A stretch of DNA of 64,000 nt. Origin: Ligustrum vulgare (taxonomy: Eukaryota; Streptophyta; Magnoliopsida; Lamiales; Oleaceae). The stretch is from assembly GCA_963555705.1 (NCBI GenBank), contig OY743179.1:21956692-22020691 (forward strand), given 5' to 3'. A model generated the notes under the pieces. That model was not told where the DNA came from. It saw only the letters and a program-made list of their open reading frames with translations, and searched no databases. The translations under genes were made by a program, and so were the position numbers. Positions 12,485-23,294 of the stretch are shown here, piece by piece. Position 1 is the stretch's first letter; each line of letters opens with the position of its first letter.

Positions 12485-13222
12485 CTTTCCCATTCACTAT
12501 CAACCCTTTCTTCATCAAATCCATATCCAAACCTATGGTTATTTCCCCTTCGATGCTCCCTCTCATCACCTCTCTTAACTCTAGGATTTGTATGAGTTCG
12601 CTCCCTTCGCATTTGAGCAATATTTTCATCAGTCCTATCAATTCTAATAATCAGTCTCTCAAATTGCTCCTATAAGGATACATTTACACCAGCATCATTC
12701 ATACCTCTCCTATTCATACCTTCATGATGTTTGTGATGACTCATAGATGAAGCTGTTGATTCCCTCCTGCCAACTCCGTTGTTGCACCAATTGAGGAAGA
12801 AGATGATCCTCGCCTGTCAGACATTGTTAGTTCTCAAAAATCAAATAAAAATTTTCCTCACGTATTTGTTTTCGCTCGTGTATCACTCTTAATCCCTTTT
12901 CAAGCAAACAAAGAACCAATCAAAGATTCAAGAATTAGGGAAAATAATGGAAGACATGAAGAAGACAAAGAAAACTATTATTTGAGAAGATTTTGGAACA
13001 TTCTTGAAATTTTAATGAATTTTCGGAATTTTTTTACCCGAAAATTCGACTACGAGTGCAGTGAAACGAATAGAATTGAATTTGGATAAGAATTGATTAA
13101 AATAAAAAATTTTGAATTTTTGGATTTTCAAATGGATTAAAACTAAGGAAACCTAGGAAGAACACAAAAAATTCAAGAAACCAAGAAATTTAAGAAATAT
13201 CAAGAATTGAATTTAGATCCAA

Positions 13223-13234
13223 GATCTTATACCA
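13223..13234 (-). promoter_or_regulatory. Primer binding site of the gypsy derivative (mutated)
   Basis: Read on the minus strand, TGGTATAAGATC follows the 5' LTR end by 2 bp. It aligns with TGGTATCAGAGC of the sister element at 50590. Confidence 0.65.
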
Positions 13235-13236
13235 TC

Positions 13237-13956
13237 TGATACGATCCCACTTGGGAAACGCGACAAAGAACGCGGAATAAACAACAAATTACAGGAAAGA
13301 TTTAAATTTAGCAAAAATAACAAGAATCAATAATAATAAGAGTAATAATAAAAGATAGAATTTGACAATAGGACCTTGACCCAACAAACACGACGCGAAG
13401 AATCGACGATGCGGAATGAAGAACTAAAGTTCTCGGAATGCCACAAATATTCAAGAATATTTGATAAGTTTAATTGGTTGTTTTTGAAGAACAAGAAAAA
13501 GGAAAAACTCTCAATTCAATCTCAATAATGTCAAAATTGTCTTACAATAATGAAAATAGGCATTATATAATGAAAAAACATCCTAGCACTAAACCTAGCT
13601 GCATTAGGGTTCAAAAATAGAATTAATAATTAATAAACGGAAATTAAATTAAAAATCACTAAAATCTGCTCTGTTGTCAACAGCGCGATCGCGCAGGAAA
13701 ACTTGTCACGATCACATGGAGTTGCTTGAAACTCTCGGGTGAAATTTTGGTACCATCGCTCGATCGCATGCTCCTCTTCACCACGTGATCACGTGGTAGC
13801 CCCGACTGCACCAGTTTTTGTCCCTCTGAAACAACTTGATCCGGTTTGATTCTCGACTCGAGCTCAACACGAAACTTGCTTGTTTTCCCATATGGATTGT
13901 TGTTGCATCGATGATAACTTGATTTCTCTTTTGGTCTCCTATCTTGGATCACATGA
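13237..13956 (-). repeat. 5' LTR of the gypsy derivative
   Basis: 720 bp, matching 8498-9245. In element sense it starts TCATGTGATCC; the partner and the sister family have TGATNTGATCC, so the first G has mutated. The palindrome cluster is at 13682-13798 (GCGCGATCGCGCAGG, GCTCGATCGCATG, CACGTGATCACGTGG). Confidence 0.88.
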
Positions 13957-14357
13957 AATCTCATCTCGTTGGGAGTTCTTGAAGATGAGGGACATGTGTT
14001 TAAGTCTGAAAATAATACTTTGAAGGTTATGAAGGGTTCAATGGTTGTTATGAAGGGACATAAGATAAATGAGTTGTATTTCCTTGTAGGTGAAGCTGTA
14101 TCTTCACAGAACTGCAATTCCTTCACTATTACTGAGAGCAAGTCTAAATTGAGGCACAATAGAATGGGACATATAAGAAATAAAAGATTGAAATTCTTGA
14201 ATGATAAAAAATTACTTGACAAAGAAGTAATTGAACCCATAGACTTCTGTGAGACATGTGTTCTAGGAAAATCACATAGGGTGTCATTCAAGGTAGGATC
14301 CCATTGTTCTAGGAGCCCCCTGGACTATGTCCATTTCTCAAATTTACATCCTGGTTA
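13957..14357 (+). pseudogene. Copia protease end and integrase zinc-binding domain
   Basis: Continues the copia polyprotein after the gypsy insertion: the reading resumes with LISLGVLEDEG. Around 14150-14280 is the integrase HHCC domain, with RHNRMGH (first and second His) and FCETCVLGKSHR (the two Cys). It ends at DYVHFSNLHPG followed by a stop, where the catalytic core should begin with a DL(W)GP-like motif. About 50-60 residues of the core, expected here, are missing. Confidence 0.75.
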
Positions 14358-14363
14358 AAAGTT

Positions 14364-15158
14364 GTGGAAAATAGAATGGAAAGAAAGTTAAAAATTTTAA
14401 GAACTGATAATGGACTTGAGTTTTGTAACTTTGAACTTGACAACTTTGGTAAGGAGAAAGGGATAGAGAGACACGAAACTATTAAATATACACCACAAAA
14501 AAATGGGGTGGCTAAGAGAATGAATAGAACCTTAATGAATAAGGTTAGATGTATGCTGATTAGCTCAGGCCTTGCTAAAGGATTCTGGGCTAAAGGTGTC
14601 AGTATTGCAGCTTACCTTATTAATAGATCACCATCCAGTTTTGTGAATTTCAAGACTCCATGGGAGCTGTGGACTGGTAAACCACCTGATTTGACCTACA
14701 AAAGGGTATTTGGATGTGCTACATATGCACATCAAAGTGAGGGTAAATTGGAGCCGAGGGCTACCAAATGTGTTATGTTGGGGTATCTTGATAGGGTGAA
14801 AGGGTATAGGTTGTGGATTCTAAGAGTTCAAGGCATTAAGATTATTAATAGCAGAGATGTTGTGTTCAATGAATCTAAGATGCCTTGTTTGAAGAAGCAT
14901 AATCCTAGGGCTGATGAATTCGAAGCTATTAATAGGACTAAGAATATTGTAGAGTTGACCAGGTTGACTCATACCCATCATGATACTCCTGAGCCTATAG
15001 TTCCTCTAGAAGGAGAGGATGAAGCTGGACCTGCTGAACATTCAGATGATGGGGTTTTTGAACCCCATGTTGAAGTTGAACCTGAATTACGCAATCCCAC
15101 AGAGAATGATACTACCATACAAAACTACCAATTGGTTAGAGATAGGGAAAGGAGATAG
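14364..15158 (+). pseudogene. Copia integrase core, truncated
   Basis: A long open frame resuming after the deletion at about 14357. It contains LRTDNG-EF (second catalytic Asp), TPQKNGVAKRMNRT (the catalytic Glu of the usual ERMNRT is replaced by Lys: KRMNRT), the W-AYLINR--S motif and the GCATYAH--EGKLEPRATKCVMLGY motif of the copia integrase C-terminal part. An acidic linker follows (E and D rich, about residues 200-255). It ends at a stop at 15156. Loss of the first Asp region and of the Glu makes it inactive. Confidence 0.8.
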
Positions 15159-15412
15159 GTGAGACCTAATCCTAGGTATGAAATCCAAAACTTGACTGAT
15201 TTTGCCTTAATTTTAGGTGAAGCCATTGAAAATATTGAACCTGCTTCCTTTGAGGAAGCTATGAATGACCCTAAATCTGAAAACTGGAAAGAGGCAGTGC
15301 AAGAAGAAATGAAATCTCTAAGTGAAAATAAAACTTGGAGTCTTGTGAAAGTGCCTGAAAAGAAGAAAATAATTCAATGTAAGTGGATTTACAAATTAAA
15401 GGAGGGACTAAG
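15159..15412 (+). pseudogene. Copia reverse transcriptase, segment 1
   Basis: Encodes the RT entry motifs PASFEEAMNDP, W--A--EE--SL-EN-TW-LV and K-I-CKWIYKLKEGLS. It is cut by the solo LTR at 15413; the next RT segment starts at 18752 after the CTAAG duplication. Confidence 0.8.
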
Positions 15413-17344
15413 TGTAGCGACCCAGAATTTTTACGCAATTAATGATTATTTTAATATTTAGAAACTTGTGTCGCTACTATTTCACCCATTATTTTGAAGT
15501 TAACACCGCGACGTGTTCGTCTAGCCAAGTCAATAAATATCGAATTTGTTCGATTTTAAATTAAAATCCGAATTTCTAAAATTATGTTATTTTAATTATT
15601 TATTCAAAGTATTATTTTCAAAATCATTTTGAATTCCAAATTTATTAAAATATCTCAATTATTCCATTCAAATGATTCCCTCCTCAAAATTATTATGTCC
15701 CCATATTGATCACTTTCCATCTCATTTCCAATAACTTAGTTCATCCTCACGCATAGTGGTTTCAAGTCACAATCAATTCCATTTCTTTTCCCACCACTTT
15801 CCACTAAACACCAACATCCAACCCATACTTCACTAATTCCAACCCCACAACCCTGAATCATTATCACCTCCACCCCTGTCTCAACTCCAAAACCAGACAA
15901 TATGTTCAAAGGTGCAACCAACACTAATTAAAATATTAGCTTCATCATTCATTCAGCACCATCACCAAATTTCATACACGTTTTGTTTTCTCTTTATACT
16001 CTTTTTCACCACATTATATAACCATCGAGCATTATCATTATCATCACCACCCTTCCAATTATGATGTTTTCCACCCTCTCCATCATCATCATTCTCCACC
16101 ATCTTTTATTCTATTTTGATATATTCTCCATCATCATCACTACCTTCTCGATTGGACACCACCACAATTCTCTCTATATACAATTGGAATCCTCATCATC
16201 ATCAACCTCACAGCCCAAACGTTATAAACATTGCTCAACTCACCTCTGACTCAACCACCGCCAATTCCAGTACACTTCCTGCAACTCATAGCCAGACCAC
16301 CGTTACCACCTCCTTTCCTCATCTTCATCTTCATCATCATCACTTCAACCAATCCACTGCAACCATTGTCTACACAATAACCTGCAATCACAGTCCAACC
16401 ACCACAGTTCATCACCACTCCTGCAGCTACATCACCCAAGAAATCTGTATCATCACCTTCACCGCCATTCTTGCTCACTGCACCCAATCACTGCCCCAGA
16501 AACACCACCCCTTTTCACCAAAATCACCCACTGCCCACTTCAGTTTTGACAACCAATCGAAGCCCAGAACTTTACCTAATCTCGAATCCTCTCTAGTCTG
16601 ATTTCAGCAGATTGTATCGTCGGGTTCTCGCAGCCAAATCGCGATCTTCTTGCATCAAACTCGCACCTAAGCCCTCCAATCTAAACCCTACTCTGATCGC
16701 CACCAGTAGCCGCACCCTACGCCGGTGTGCGCCGGCGAATCGCCGGTTGAAGACCGTATTACGCCATCTCTCTATCTCTCGCTTTACTCTCCCTCTGTCT
16801 CTTCTCTCGATCTGAAATGAGAGAGAGGAGTAAAGAATTGATATTATATTTTTCATTTTCAGAATTTGCAGCATTGGTCCCCCTCTTTTAATCTGTTTCA
16901 AATCAGTCCCTGACATTTTAAAAAGGTTTTATTTCAGTCCTTTCAGCTTTTAAGCCTTTCAATTCAGTCCCAAAGCTTTAAAATGATTTACTTCAGCCCT
17001 TTAACTTTAAACTCTTTTATTTTAGTATCTTCTGATTTACTTTTAAGCCCAAGTTTCAAAAGTATTCATTTTAGTCCCTGAACTTTGAAAATATTCATTT
17101 TAGTCCCTCAACTTTCAAAACATCAATTTTAGTCTTCAAAATTATAATTTATCATTTTGAACTATATATTCGATAGACTAAAGTGACTTATTGGCTAAGA
17201 CGAAGCGTACGGAGAATTTAAAGAAATTGAAGTCATTCCCGCTCAACTTTGCACTCGTCGGATTTGAGGTAGACTCGCACTTATTAATTGATTTAAATTA
17301 TGATTTCATATGAATGTCATGTGACTTGTGAAAGTCAATTTTTA

Positions 17345-17475
17345 AGAAAAGCAAGTATGTTTTTATGAAAGGTAAATATACCTTATGTTTTTATGAAAAG
17401 TAAGTATGTTTTTATGAAAAGAAAATATACTTTATGTTTTTACGAAAAGTAAGTATACCCTATGCTTCACGAAAA
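17345..17475. repeat. Tandem repeat, about 30 bp, inside the long solo LTR
   Basis: About four copies of a unit related to AAGTATGTTTTTATGAAAAG with TATACCTTATG spacers. Confidence 0.7.
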
Positions 17476-17574
17476 TGTTTTTTTGGATCATTGCTATGAA
17501 ATCAATCTACCAAGATTGTTATGGGTCCCATATGATAAGTTATGATATGTTAAGGGGACCGGAGTTTTAGTAGC

Positions 17575-17865
17575 GCTACACATAAGAATTCTTGCCACGA
17601 AGTTCGGTAACATTCTTGTGTCTCCTATGTTTATGAGGATTTGCCACGAAGTTCGGTAAAATTCCTATGTTTCCATATGTTTATGAGGATTTGCCACCTA
17701 AGTTCGGTAAAATTCCTGTCGCATATGTTTATGAGGATTTCGATCCTATCTTATGTTATGATGCAATTGATCCCTATGAATTTCAAAAATTATGCTTGGT
17801 ATACTTACTACATAAGAATTCTTGCCACCGAAGTTCGGTAAAATTCTTATGTTTATGAGGATTTC
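17575..17865. repeat. Degenerate tandem repeat (GCCACGAAGTTCGGTAA units)
   Basis: Four copies of TTGCCAC(C)GAAGTTCGGTAAAATTC(T/C)TATG with TTTATGAGGATTT spacers of variable length. Short open frames across it are repeat artefacts. Confidence 0.75.
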
Positions 17866-17956
17866 GATCTTATCCTGTGTTATGATGGAAAGGATCCCTA
17901 TGCTTTCAAAAGAAAATTATGCTTGGCATAATTAAAATGTGTTTTATAAGTATATG

Positions 17957-18210
17957 GTTTTCAAAGAGCTATTTTCAAAGAGTTGTTTTCAAAGAGCTGT
18001 TTTCAAAGAACTATTTTCAAAGAGATGTTTTCAAAGAGCTATTTTCAAAGAGTTGTTTTCAAAGAGCTGTTTTCAAAGAACTATTTTCAAAGAGATGTTT
18101 TCAAAGAGCTGTTTTCAAAGTGCTATTTTCAAAGAGCTGTTTTCAAAGAGATGTTTTCAAAGAGCTGTTTTCAAAGAGATGTTTTCAAAGAGCTGTTTTC
18201 AAAGAGCCTA
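17957..18210. repeat. 14-bp tandem array, about 18 copies
   Basis: Unit (A/G)TTTTCAAAGAGCT with small variants (GAGTT, GAACT, GAGAT, GTGCT). Five consecutive units form a 70-bp higher-order block repeated twice near the start. Because 14 is not a multiple of 3 and the unit has no stop in any phase, all three forward frames are open, giving apparent proteins rich in SK(S/C)FQR. Confidence 0.92.
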
Positions 18211-18751
18211 TTATTTTCACAATATGTCTCGTGCTGTAATGCACAATATGAGTTTTATCAAGAGCCGTTTTATAAAGAAGCTCTATCAATGCCCGTTTTA
18301 TAAAGAGCCGGGATTTATGTGTTTAATCATCTTATAAATTAAATTAATTTGCGATGAGTCTACTGAGTATTTCCCCCATGAAATGCTCACCCTACTTTTT
18401 AACAGTTTTGCAGATTTCGGAGACGGTGGCGAGCGATGAATGATGGTGGCAATAATAGTTAAACGGTTGAAAGTTTGACGTTAATGATTTCCGTATTTTC
18501 CAAACAATCGAATAATTTAGAGAAGTTCATTTATTTGAGAAATTATGACATTGTCAATTTCTTTACAAAATTAATGGTTCGATTTACTATTTCAAATGGT
18601 TTCATAAATGTTTTCAATTTTATCGGCCATTACAGTTTATTTAATGTTGCCAAAAATGAATTTCAATTATTTCTTCCGCAAAAATATTATTCGAAAAATT
18701 TAGACAGAAAATGACGTAGTGAACCGGGTATACGGAACTCGGGGCGCTACA

Positions 18752-19077
18752 CTAAGTCCTAGAATCCTTTAAGGTATAATGCTAGGTTAGTAGCCAAGGG
18801 TTTCACCTAATGGGAAGACATTGACTATAATGAGATATTTTCTTCTGTGATAAAATACAAGACCATAAGATTGGTGCTTTCCTTAGTTGTTCAATTCAAT
18901 TGGAAATTGGAACAATTGGATGTTAAGACAGCTTTCTTGCATGGAGAGCTAGATGAGGATATCTATATGAGTCAGCCTCAAGGCTTTGAGATGAAGGAAA
19001 ATAATGACTTTGTTTGCAAACTTAATAAATCCTTAGATGGTTTGAAACAAAGTCCCAGGCAATGATATAAACATTTT
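18752..19077 (+). pseudogene. Copia reverse transcriptase, segment 2
   Basis: Resumes RT after the long LTR: NARLVAKGFT, then TIRLVLS, the catalytic LDVKTAFLHGELDEDIYM block (first active-site Asp) and PQGFE-----FVCKLNKSLDGLKQSPRQ. A TGA follows where Trp is expected (19064 region). It is cut at 19078 by another LTR. Confidence 0.85.
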
Positions 19078-20334
19078 TGAAAATTTAAAGTTTTCTAAAT
19101 TTGATGTTTAAACATACAAACTATCACAGATTGATCTGGACAGTAGAGTATTAACAGAATAAGTGAAATTTTGATTTAGCGCAGATCCAGATGAATCTTT
19201 ATATTCCAGATTCGTCTGGATTATAGAACGTGAACAGTCTAAATAAAAAATGTAGAATTGTAAAGAGACAAGAACACAATGTTTGAGCTTAACGTGGGAA
19301 AAATCTTAACAGGGAAAACCCACCTGCCTGCACCCTACGGACAAAAATCAATCACTATATAAGAAAAGTTTTTACACAGATCAATCTAAGCTACAAGATA
19401 AATCTACGCATAGACTTATCAAACACCCCAGAAATAAATCACTCCCTAATTATTCTATGGCGTGTAATATGAGATGACGTCCCACCACTCTTCAATAGCT
19501 TTCTTTGAAACTGCAACGATCTTCAGCAAACTCGAACTCCCATTTGATCTCGATCCAAACCTCTCCTTTGATCTTCTGGCTGAAAGTCTTTTCTTCTCCT
19601 AGTGATTGATAATATCCTCTTGGAGAAACGAAGTCAAGATGTTGAAGAAGCCGTGTATTTTTAGCACTGCATGAAATTATTGGCTTCAATGACTTCTGAA
19701 GTCACAAATATGAAGAAGCCATATGTGTATTCAGCACAATCACAATTTTTGGCTTCAATAACTTAAGAGAAATACGTCCCTTCTTTCTCCATATATATAG
19801 CACAAGAGTTGCTTGTCTTCCAAGACTCCTAATTGTGCAGGATCTCTATTACCTGTAATTAAATCAAGAATAATTAGAGATAAGGTAAGATAATCATAAA
19901 TTCAAGAATCTTACCATAAGTGAAGATAAGGTAAGATAATCATAAATTCAAGAATCTTACCATAAGTTACAGAATCAAACTTGGACACCAAGAATAGGAC
20001 CAAGATCTTTTGCCATCAAGATTTTCAGTCAATCAAGATATTCTTAAATCTTGAATCATTATCAAGAGTGATAAGTGAGTGATAGAATTCTAGCCCAAGA
20101 ATATCATTATCACGATTCTTATCAAACAAGATAAGTCTCCAAACATTATCAATTATCAAGAGATAATTATTCCAAAAATATAGGAGATAATAATACTTAA
20201 TATTCCAAGAAAAAATCGATTAATTTAATTAAGCTCAATGAATTATTAAACACACGTGTATAGTAATTAAATTAAATTTACTTAAATTACAACATGTAGA
20301 AAAACAGAGAATGCCAATAACAAATAAGTTAACA
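19078..20334 (-). mobile_element. Solo LTR (1.26 kb) in the copia RT
   Basis: Starts TGAAAATTTAAAG and ends AGTTAACA, between perfect ATTTT duplications (19073-19077, 20335-20339); the RT frame resumes across it. A strong TATA (CTATATATA) read on the minus strand near 19797 suggests minus orientation. Inside is a 48-bp tandem duplication (19880-19975; GATAAGGTAAGATAATCATA units). No coding or second LTR. Confidence 0.82.
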
Positions 20335-20861
20335 ATTTTGATTCTTATGCCATTAAGGTAGGTTTTAAAAGAAGTGAGTATGACTCATGCCTTTACTATA
20401 ATGACAGTAAATATGGAAGTGAAGTGTACCTACTTCTATACGTAGATGATATGTTATTGACTAGTCCTACTAAAGGTGAGATAATGAGAATGAAGAATCT
20501 TTTAAAATCTAAGTTTGACATGAAAGATCTAGGCTATGCTAGAAAGATCTTGGGTATGGTCATTAATAGAAATAAGTTTGAAAATGTGTTGACTATTTCT
20601 CAAGAGACATACCTAGAAAAAGTGATATCTAAGTTTGGCATGAAAGATGTTAAACCTGTGAATGTTCCTTTGGCTGCTCATATGAACTTGTCATCAGCAC
20701 ATTCTCCTAAGGCCAAGGAAGAACTAAATAAGATGAAGCATATTCCTTATGCTAATGCAATAGGTTCTGTTGTATTTTCTATTATTACTACCAAGCCTGA
20801 CTTTGCTTATGCTATTAGTTTTCTTAGTAGGTTTATGTCTAATCAGGGAAAATCATACTAG
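20335..20861 (+). pseudogene. Copia reverse transcriptase, segment 3
   Basis: Continues RT: DSYAIKVGFKRSEYD, then LLLYVDDMLLTS with the YVDD catalytic pair intact (about 20437-20450), KFDMKDLGYARKILGM, the ---YLEKVISKFGMKD block and GSVVFSIITTKPDFAYAIS. The frame ends at a stop at 20859, near the boundary to RNase H. Confidence 0.88.
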
Positions 20862-20867
20862 GCTGGG

Positions 20868-21405
20868 TTGAAATGGATCTTAAGATACATAAGTGGTACT
20901 TTGAGAGTAGGATTAGTGTATGGGAAAAGGTATGAGGTATTAACCTTGAAAGGTTATGTGGATTCAGATTTTGCTGGTGACAAAGGCCAAAGGAAATCCA
21001 CTCCTACATATTTTTTCAATTTAGGTGATAATTGCATTACATGGAAAATAACAGCCTATTGTGACTTTGTCTAGTACTGAGGCTGAATATGTAGCCATTA
21101 TTGAGGCTGTAAAAGAGAGTATCTGGCTTAGAGAGATTTTAAATGAATTAAATGTTTTGCATTAACCTGTTACCATTTTTACTAATAATCAAAGTGCTTT
21201 GTTGTTGAGTAAAAATCTTGTATATCATGAAAGATCTAAGTACATTGAAGTTAAATATCATTTCATTAGAGAAATGATAGCTACAGGTGAAGTAAATTTT
21301 GTTAATGTTCATACTGATTTAAATCCTTCTGATATGGGCACGAATGTTTTAAATGTTGGTAAGTTTAGGACTTGTTTATCTTTGCTTCATATTGATACTA
21401 GTTAA
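20868..21405 (+). pseudogene. Copia RNase H (broken)
   Basis: Shows GLKWILRYISGT, GYVDSDFAGDKGQRKST (RNase H first Asp region), STEAEYVAI-EAVKE--WL (Glu) after a frame change near 21065, then TNNQSAL where DNQSA is usual (Asp to Asn), and VYHERSKYIEVKYHFIRE. A further stop lies near 21163. The order and motifs identify copia RNase H; it is inactive. The purine-rich AGATCAAGGTGAAAA before 21512 is the likely polypurine tract. Confidence 0.85.
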
Positions 21406-21511
21406 ACTCTTTGCAGGTACTGGGCAATGAAGTTGTTGATTAGCTATTTTCACTTTGCTTATAGCAACCATGAGAGTGAGAGTAGGAACATTTGGAGATC
21501 AAGGTGAAAAT

Positions 21512-22062
21512 TGTAAGATGTGATCCCCAATTGTTGCATTCCTATACTTGGAGGACCGTAAGGTACAATTTTTGAGATTAATATTCTATTTGTACCATGA
21601 GATCCTACGGTGGTGAACTATTGTGCTTGGATATAACAGTGTTTGGCTTTGTATTCAGACCAGAATTTTTCCTCTCTCCTTGCGCATGACTCTGTTTGAG
21701 CGATTATTGCGCCCCCTTGTGAAATTACTTGTATATTATCTGGGTCATAGTGTAGGCTAGATTGTGCATAGACTTGTATAGGTTTGGGCATCGTGATTAA
21801 TTGGAGAATAGTGTCAGTATTGTTGTAGTTTCTTCAAAAGAAATCCACTCGCGATTACTGTGGTTCATTCTTGTAATTGAAACTCTCATTGGAAGATTGT
21901 TTGCCAGTGGATTGGGCTTAATCCTGAGCCCCCAGACGTAGGTGCGATTGCACCGAACTGAGTCACCAAACTAGGTGTTTTTTTCTCTTATTTTTCGTTT
22001 CTGATTTGATTTACAAATTTTATCTAAAATTATTAGTTGATTTGCACACGAGAATCCCAACA
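21512..22062 (+). repeat. 3' LTR of the copia element
   Basis: 551 bp, TGTAAGATG to CCCAACA, partner of 6275-6852. Confidence 0.9.
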
Positions 22063-22067
22063 GCAAT

Positions 22068-22380
22068 AAAGCCAAACCGACGAGATATTGAAATTTCAAA
22101 GGCATGTGTTTCGGGAGAGTGACATCAAGGAGTAGCTTCAAGCCTTCAACTAGTAAATATATGTTGATTAGATATGGGCATATCATGTAGAAACTAAAGT
22201 GTAGATGTTGACATAAGGTAAACTCGGTCTTAATGGATAAATCTACGTTGACGGGATGTAGAAACTGGGAAAAGAAAATTATGCATTAGGTGATCTGCTC
22301 AAAATACAACAAATTTAACTTTTATCATGTTAGCATGGAAATTTTTTACTCCAATCCAGCAAACACTATTTCCAAAAACA
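22068..22380. other. Spacer between copia and CACTA elements
   Basis: About 310 bp of AT-rich sequence with no recognised feature. Confidence 0.5.
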
Positions 22381-22399
22381 TGTCACTACAAGAAAAGAG

Positions 22400-22760
22400 G
22401 CTTTTTGCAACACGCAAAAGGCAACATTCACTAATACATGTTGCGAAAAGGGGTATACCGCAACATTCGAATGTTGCATGTTGCCATTGATATGAATATT
22501 TGAGCTTTAGCAACATTCAGCAAATGAATGTTGCTAATAAGTGTCTTTTACAATGCGGAGTGCATGTTGCAAAAAGTTTAATCTTTTGAAACGTTCAATG
22601 CGTGTTGCTAAAAGGCTATCCTTTTGAAATGCGCATTGAACATTGCAAAAAGTTATCCTTTTGCAACACTCACTGAACGTTGCTAAAAGTTAACCTTTTG
22701 CAACCGTATTGTGCGTTGCCAAAAGTAACCTCTTTTGCAACATGCTTTGAATGTTTCCAA
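22400..22760. repeat. Left subterminal repeats of CACTA 1
   Basis: About a dozen copies of a motif related to TTTTGCAACATTCA(N)TGAATGTTGC in both orientations. Such arrays bind the TNPA-type protein in characterised CACTA elements (family knowledge). The matching right array is at 26145-26500. Confidence 0.8.
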
Positions 22761-23120
22761 AACTTCATTAGCCCATTAAACAGACCCAAACCCACCTTAA
22801 TAAGCCCAACAGGTGCCAAACCCTTCTCATTCGAATTCATCTCTTTATCACACACTTCAAACCCGCCTCTTATCCTTCCCTCACTCTCCCTATCGACCAT
22901 CTTAGCTCTAACCCTCCTCTTCCTCTCTCTAGCTCTTGGCCCTCTCACATCCCATCGCCCCCTCACCCCAGAAGCCCCCTCCCCAGCCGTCGAGCACCAC
23001 CATCACACCGTAAGCCCCCTTTTCCCTCATCCCTCCCTCCCTCGCACACGCACGAAGCCAAACTGCTACACAAACGAATGCACGCACACACATGTATTGA
23101 TTAATGTCTATGTATGTTTA

Positions 23121-23160
<40 letters not shown>
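23121..23160. repeat. (GT)n microsatellite
   Basis: About 20 GT dinucleotides without interruption. Confidence 0.95.
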
Positions 23161-23163
<3 letters not shown>

Positions 23164-23294
23164 TTTTAGATTTTGGTAACGTATACATATATATGTTCAT
23201 TATCATATTTGGGATTTCCGAGAAATTAGGTTACTTTAACTGAATTTTACTTTTAGGTTCAATTTTGAACTGAAGTTATTATTTTCAAATTTAG

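Larger units (their letters stand above)
10199..12824 (-). pseudogene. Gypsy gag, interrupted by a solo LTR
   Basis: The probable start is the ATG at 12824 (complement), giving MSDRRGSSSS, with a stop about 26 codons in. The N-terminal part runs to 12490 and resumes at 11101 after the solo LTR; reading across after removal of the insert and one CTTTC copy is continuous. Then follow the gag capsid region (10815-11012, with PPFHRRSDSETYLDWEKKV), a frame change near 10820, more capsid (MRKRFVPSHY, QGSRSVEEY) and a CX2CX4HX4C zinc knuckle (CFNCLGSGHIASQC) near 10280-10320. Capsid and knuckle make this gag certain. It is inactive because of the insertion, the stop and the frameshift. Confidence 0.8.
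8498..13956 (-). mobile_element. Ty3/gypsy derivative (gag-protease only), inserted in the copia protease region
   Basis: LTRs lie at 8498-9245 and 13237-13956, flanked by perfect AATCT duplications (8493-8497, 13957-13961). Read on the minus strand: 5' LTR, mutated Met primer site, gag with zinc knuckle, protease, a charged tail, purine tract (AGAGAGGGGGA), 3' LTR. Reverse transcriptase, RNase H and integrase are absent; protease passes straight into the C-terminal tail ending NPFQERG. Removing the solo LTR at 11102-12484 leaves about 4.07 kb. The same layout recurs in 49588-53042, so this is a family of deletion derivatives that must have used proteins supplied by another element. Confidence 0.88.
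15413..18751 (+). mobile_element. Long solo LTR (3.3 kb, gypsy Tekay-like) in the copia RT
   Basis: Starts TGTAGCGACCCAGAATTT and ends GGGGCGCTACA, with a 7-bp terminal inverted match (TGTAGCG/CGCTACA), between perfect CTAAG duplications (15408-15412, 18752-18756). The TGTAGCGACC start and length are typical of plant Tekay/Del LTRs (family knowledge, not tested here). A TATATAA at about 16013 suggests plus orientation. Downstream are a pyrimidine-rich leader, repeated TTTAGTCCCT-AACTTT sentences at 16860-17130, and three tandem-repeat blocks. No primer site or coding region. Frames such as 16116-16601 are chance. Confidence 0.85.
6275..22062 (+). mobile_element. Ty1/copia retrotransposon (Tork-like), split by three insertions
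   Basis: Matching LTRs lie at 6275-6852 and 21512-22062, both starting TGTAAGATGTGATCC and ending CTAACA/CCAACA. A Met-tRNA-like primer site follows the first. Target duplications are GAAAT (6270-6274) and GCAAT (22063-22067), one difference. Internal order is gag, protease, integrase, RT, RNase H, as in copia. Insertions at 8498-13956, 15413-18751 and 19078-20334, each with a perfect 5-bp duplication, account for about 10 kb; without them the element is about 5.7 kb, normal for copia. Stops, frameshifts and an integrase deletion make it inactive. The Tork-like assignment comes from the gag and RNase H motifs only. Confidence 0.9.

Noticed and set aside
16061..16916. Open frames rich in His, Ser and Thr (161 codons and others)
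   Set aside because: They lie in the pyrimidine-rich leader of the long solo LTR, with CAT/ATC repeats in all frames.
17919..18337. Three overlapping open frames of 106-132 codons
   Set aside because: They come from a 14-bp tandem repeat with no stop in any phase; no start context or conservation.
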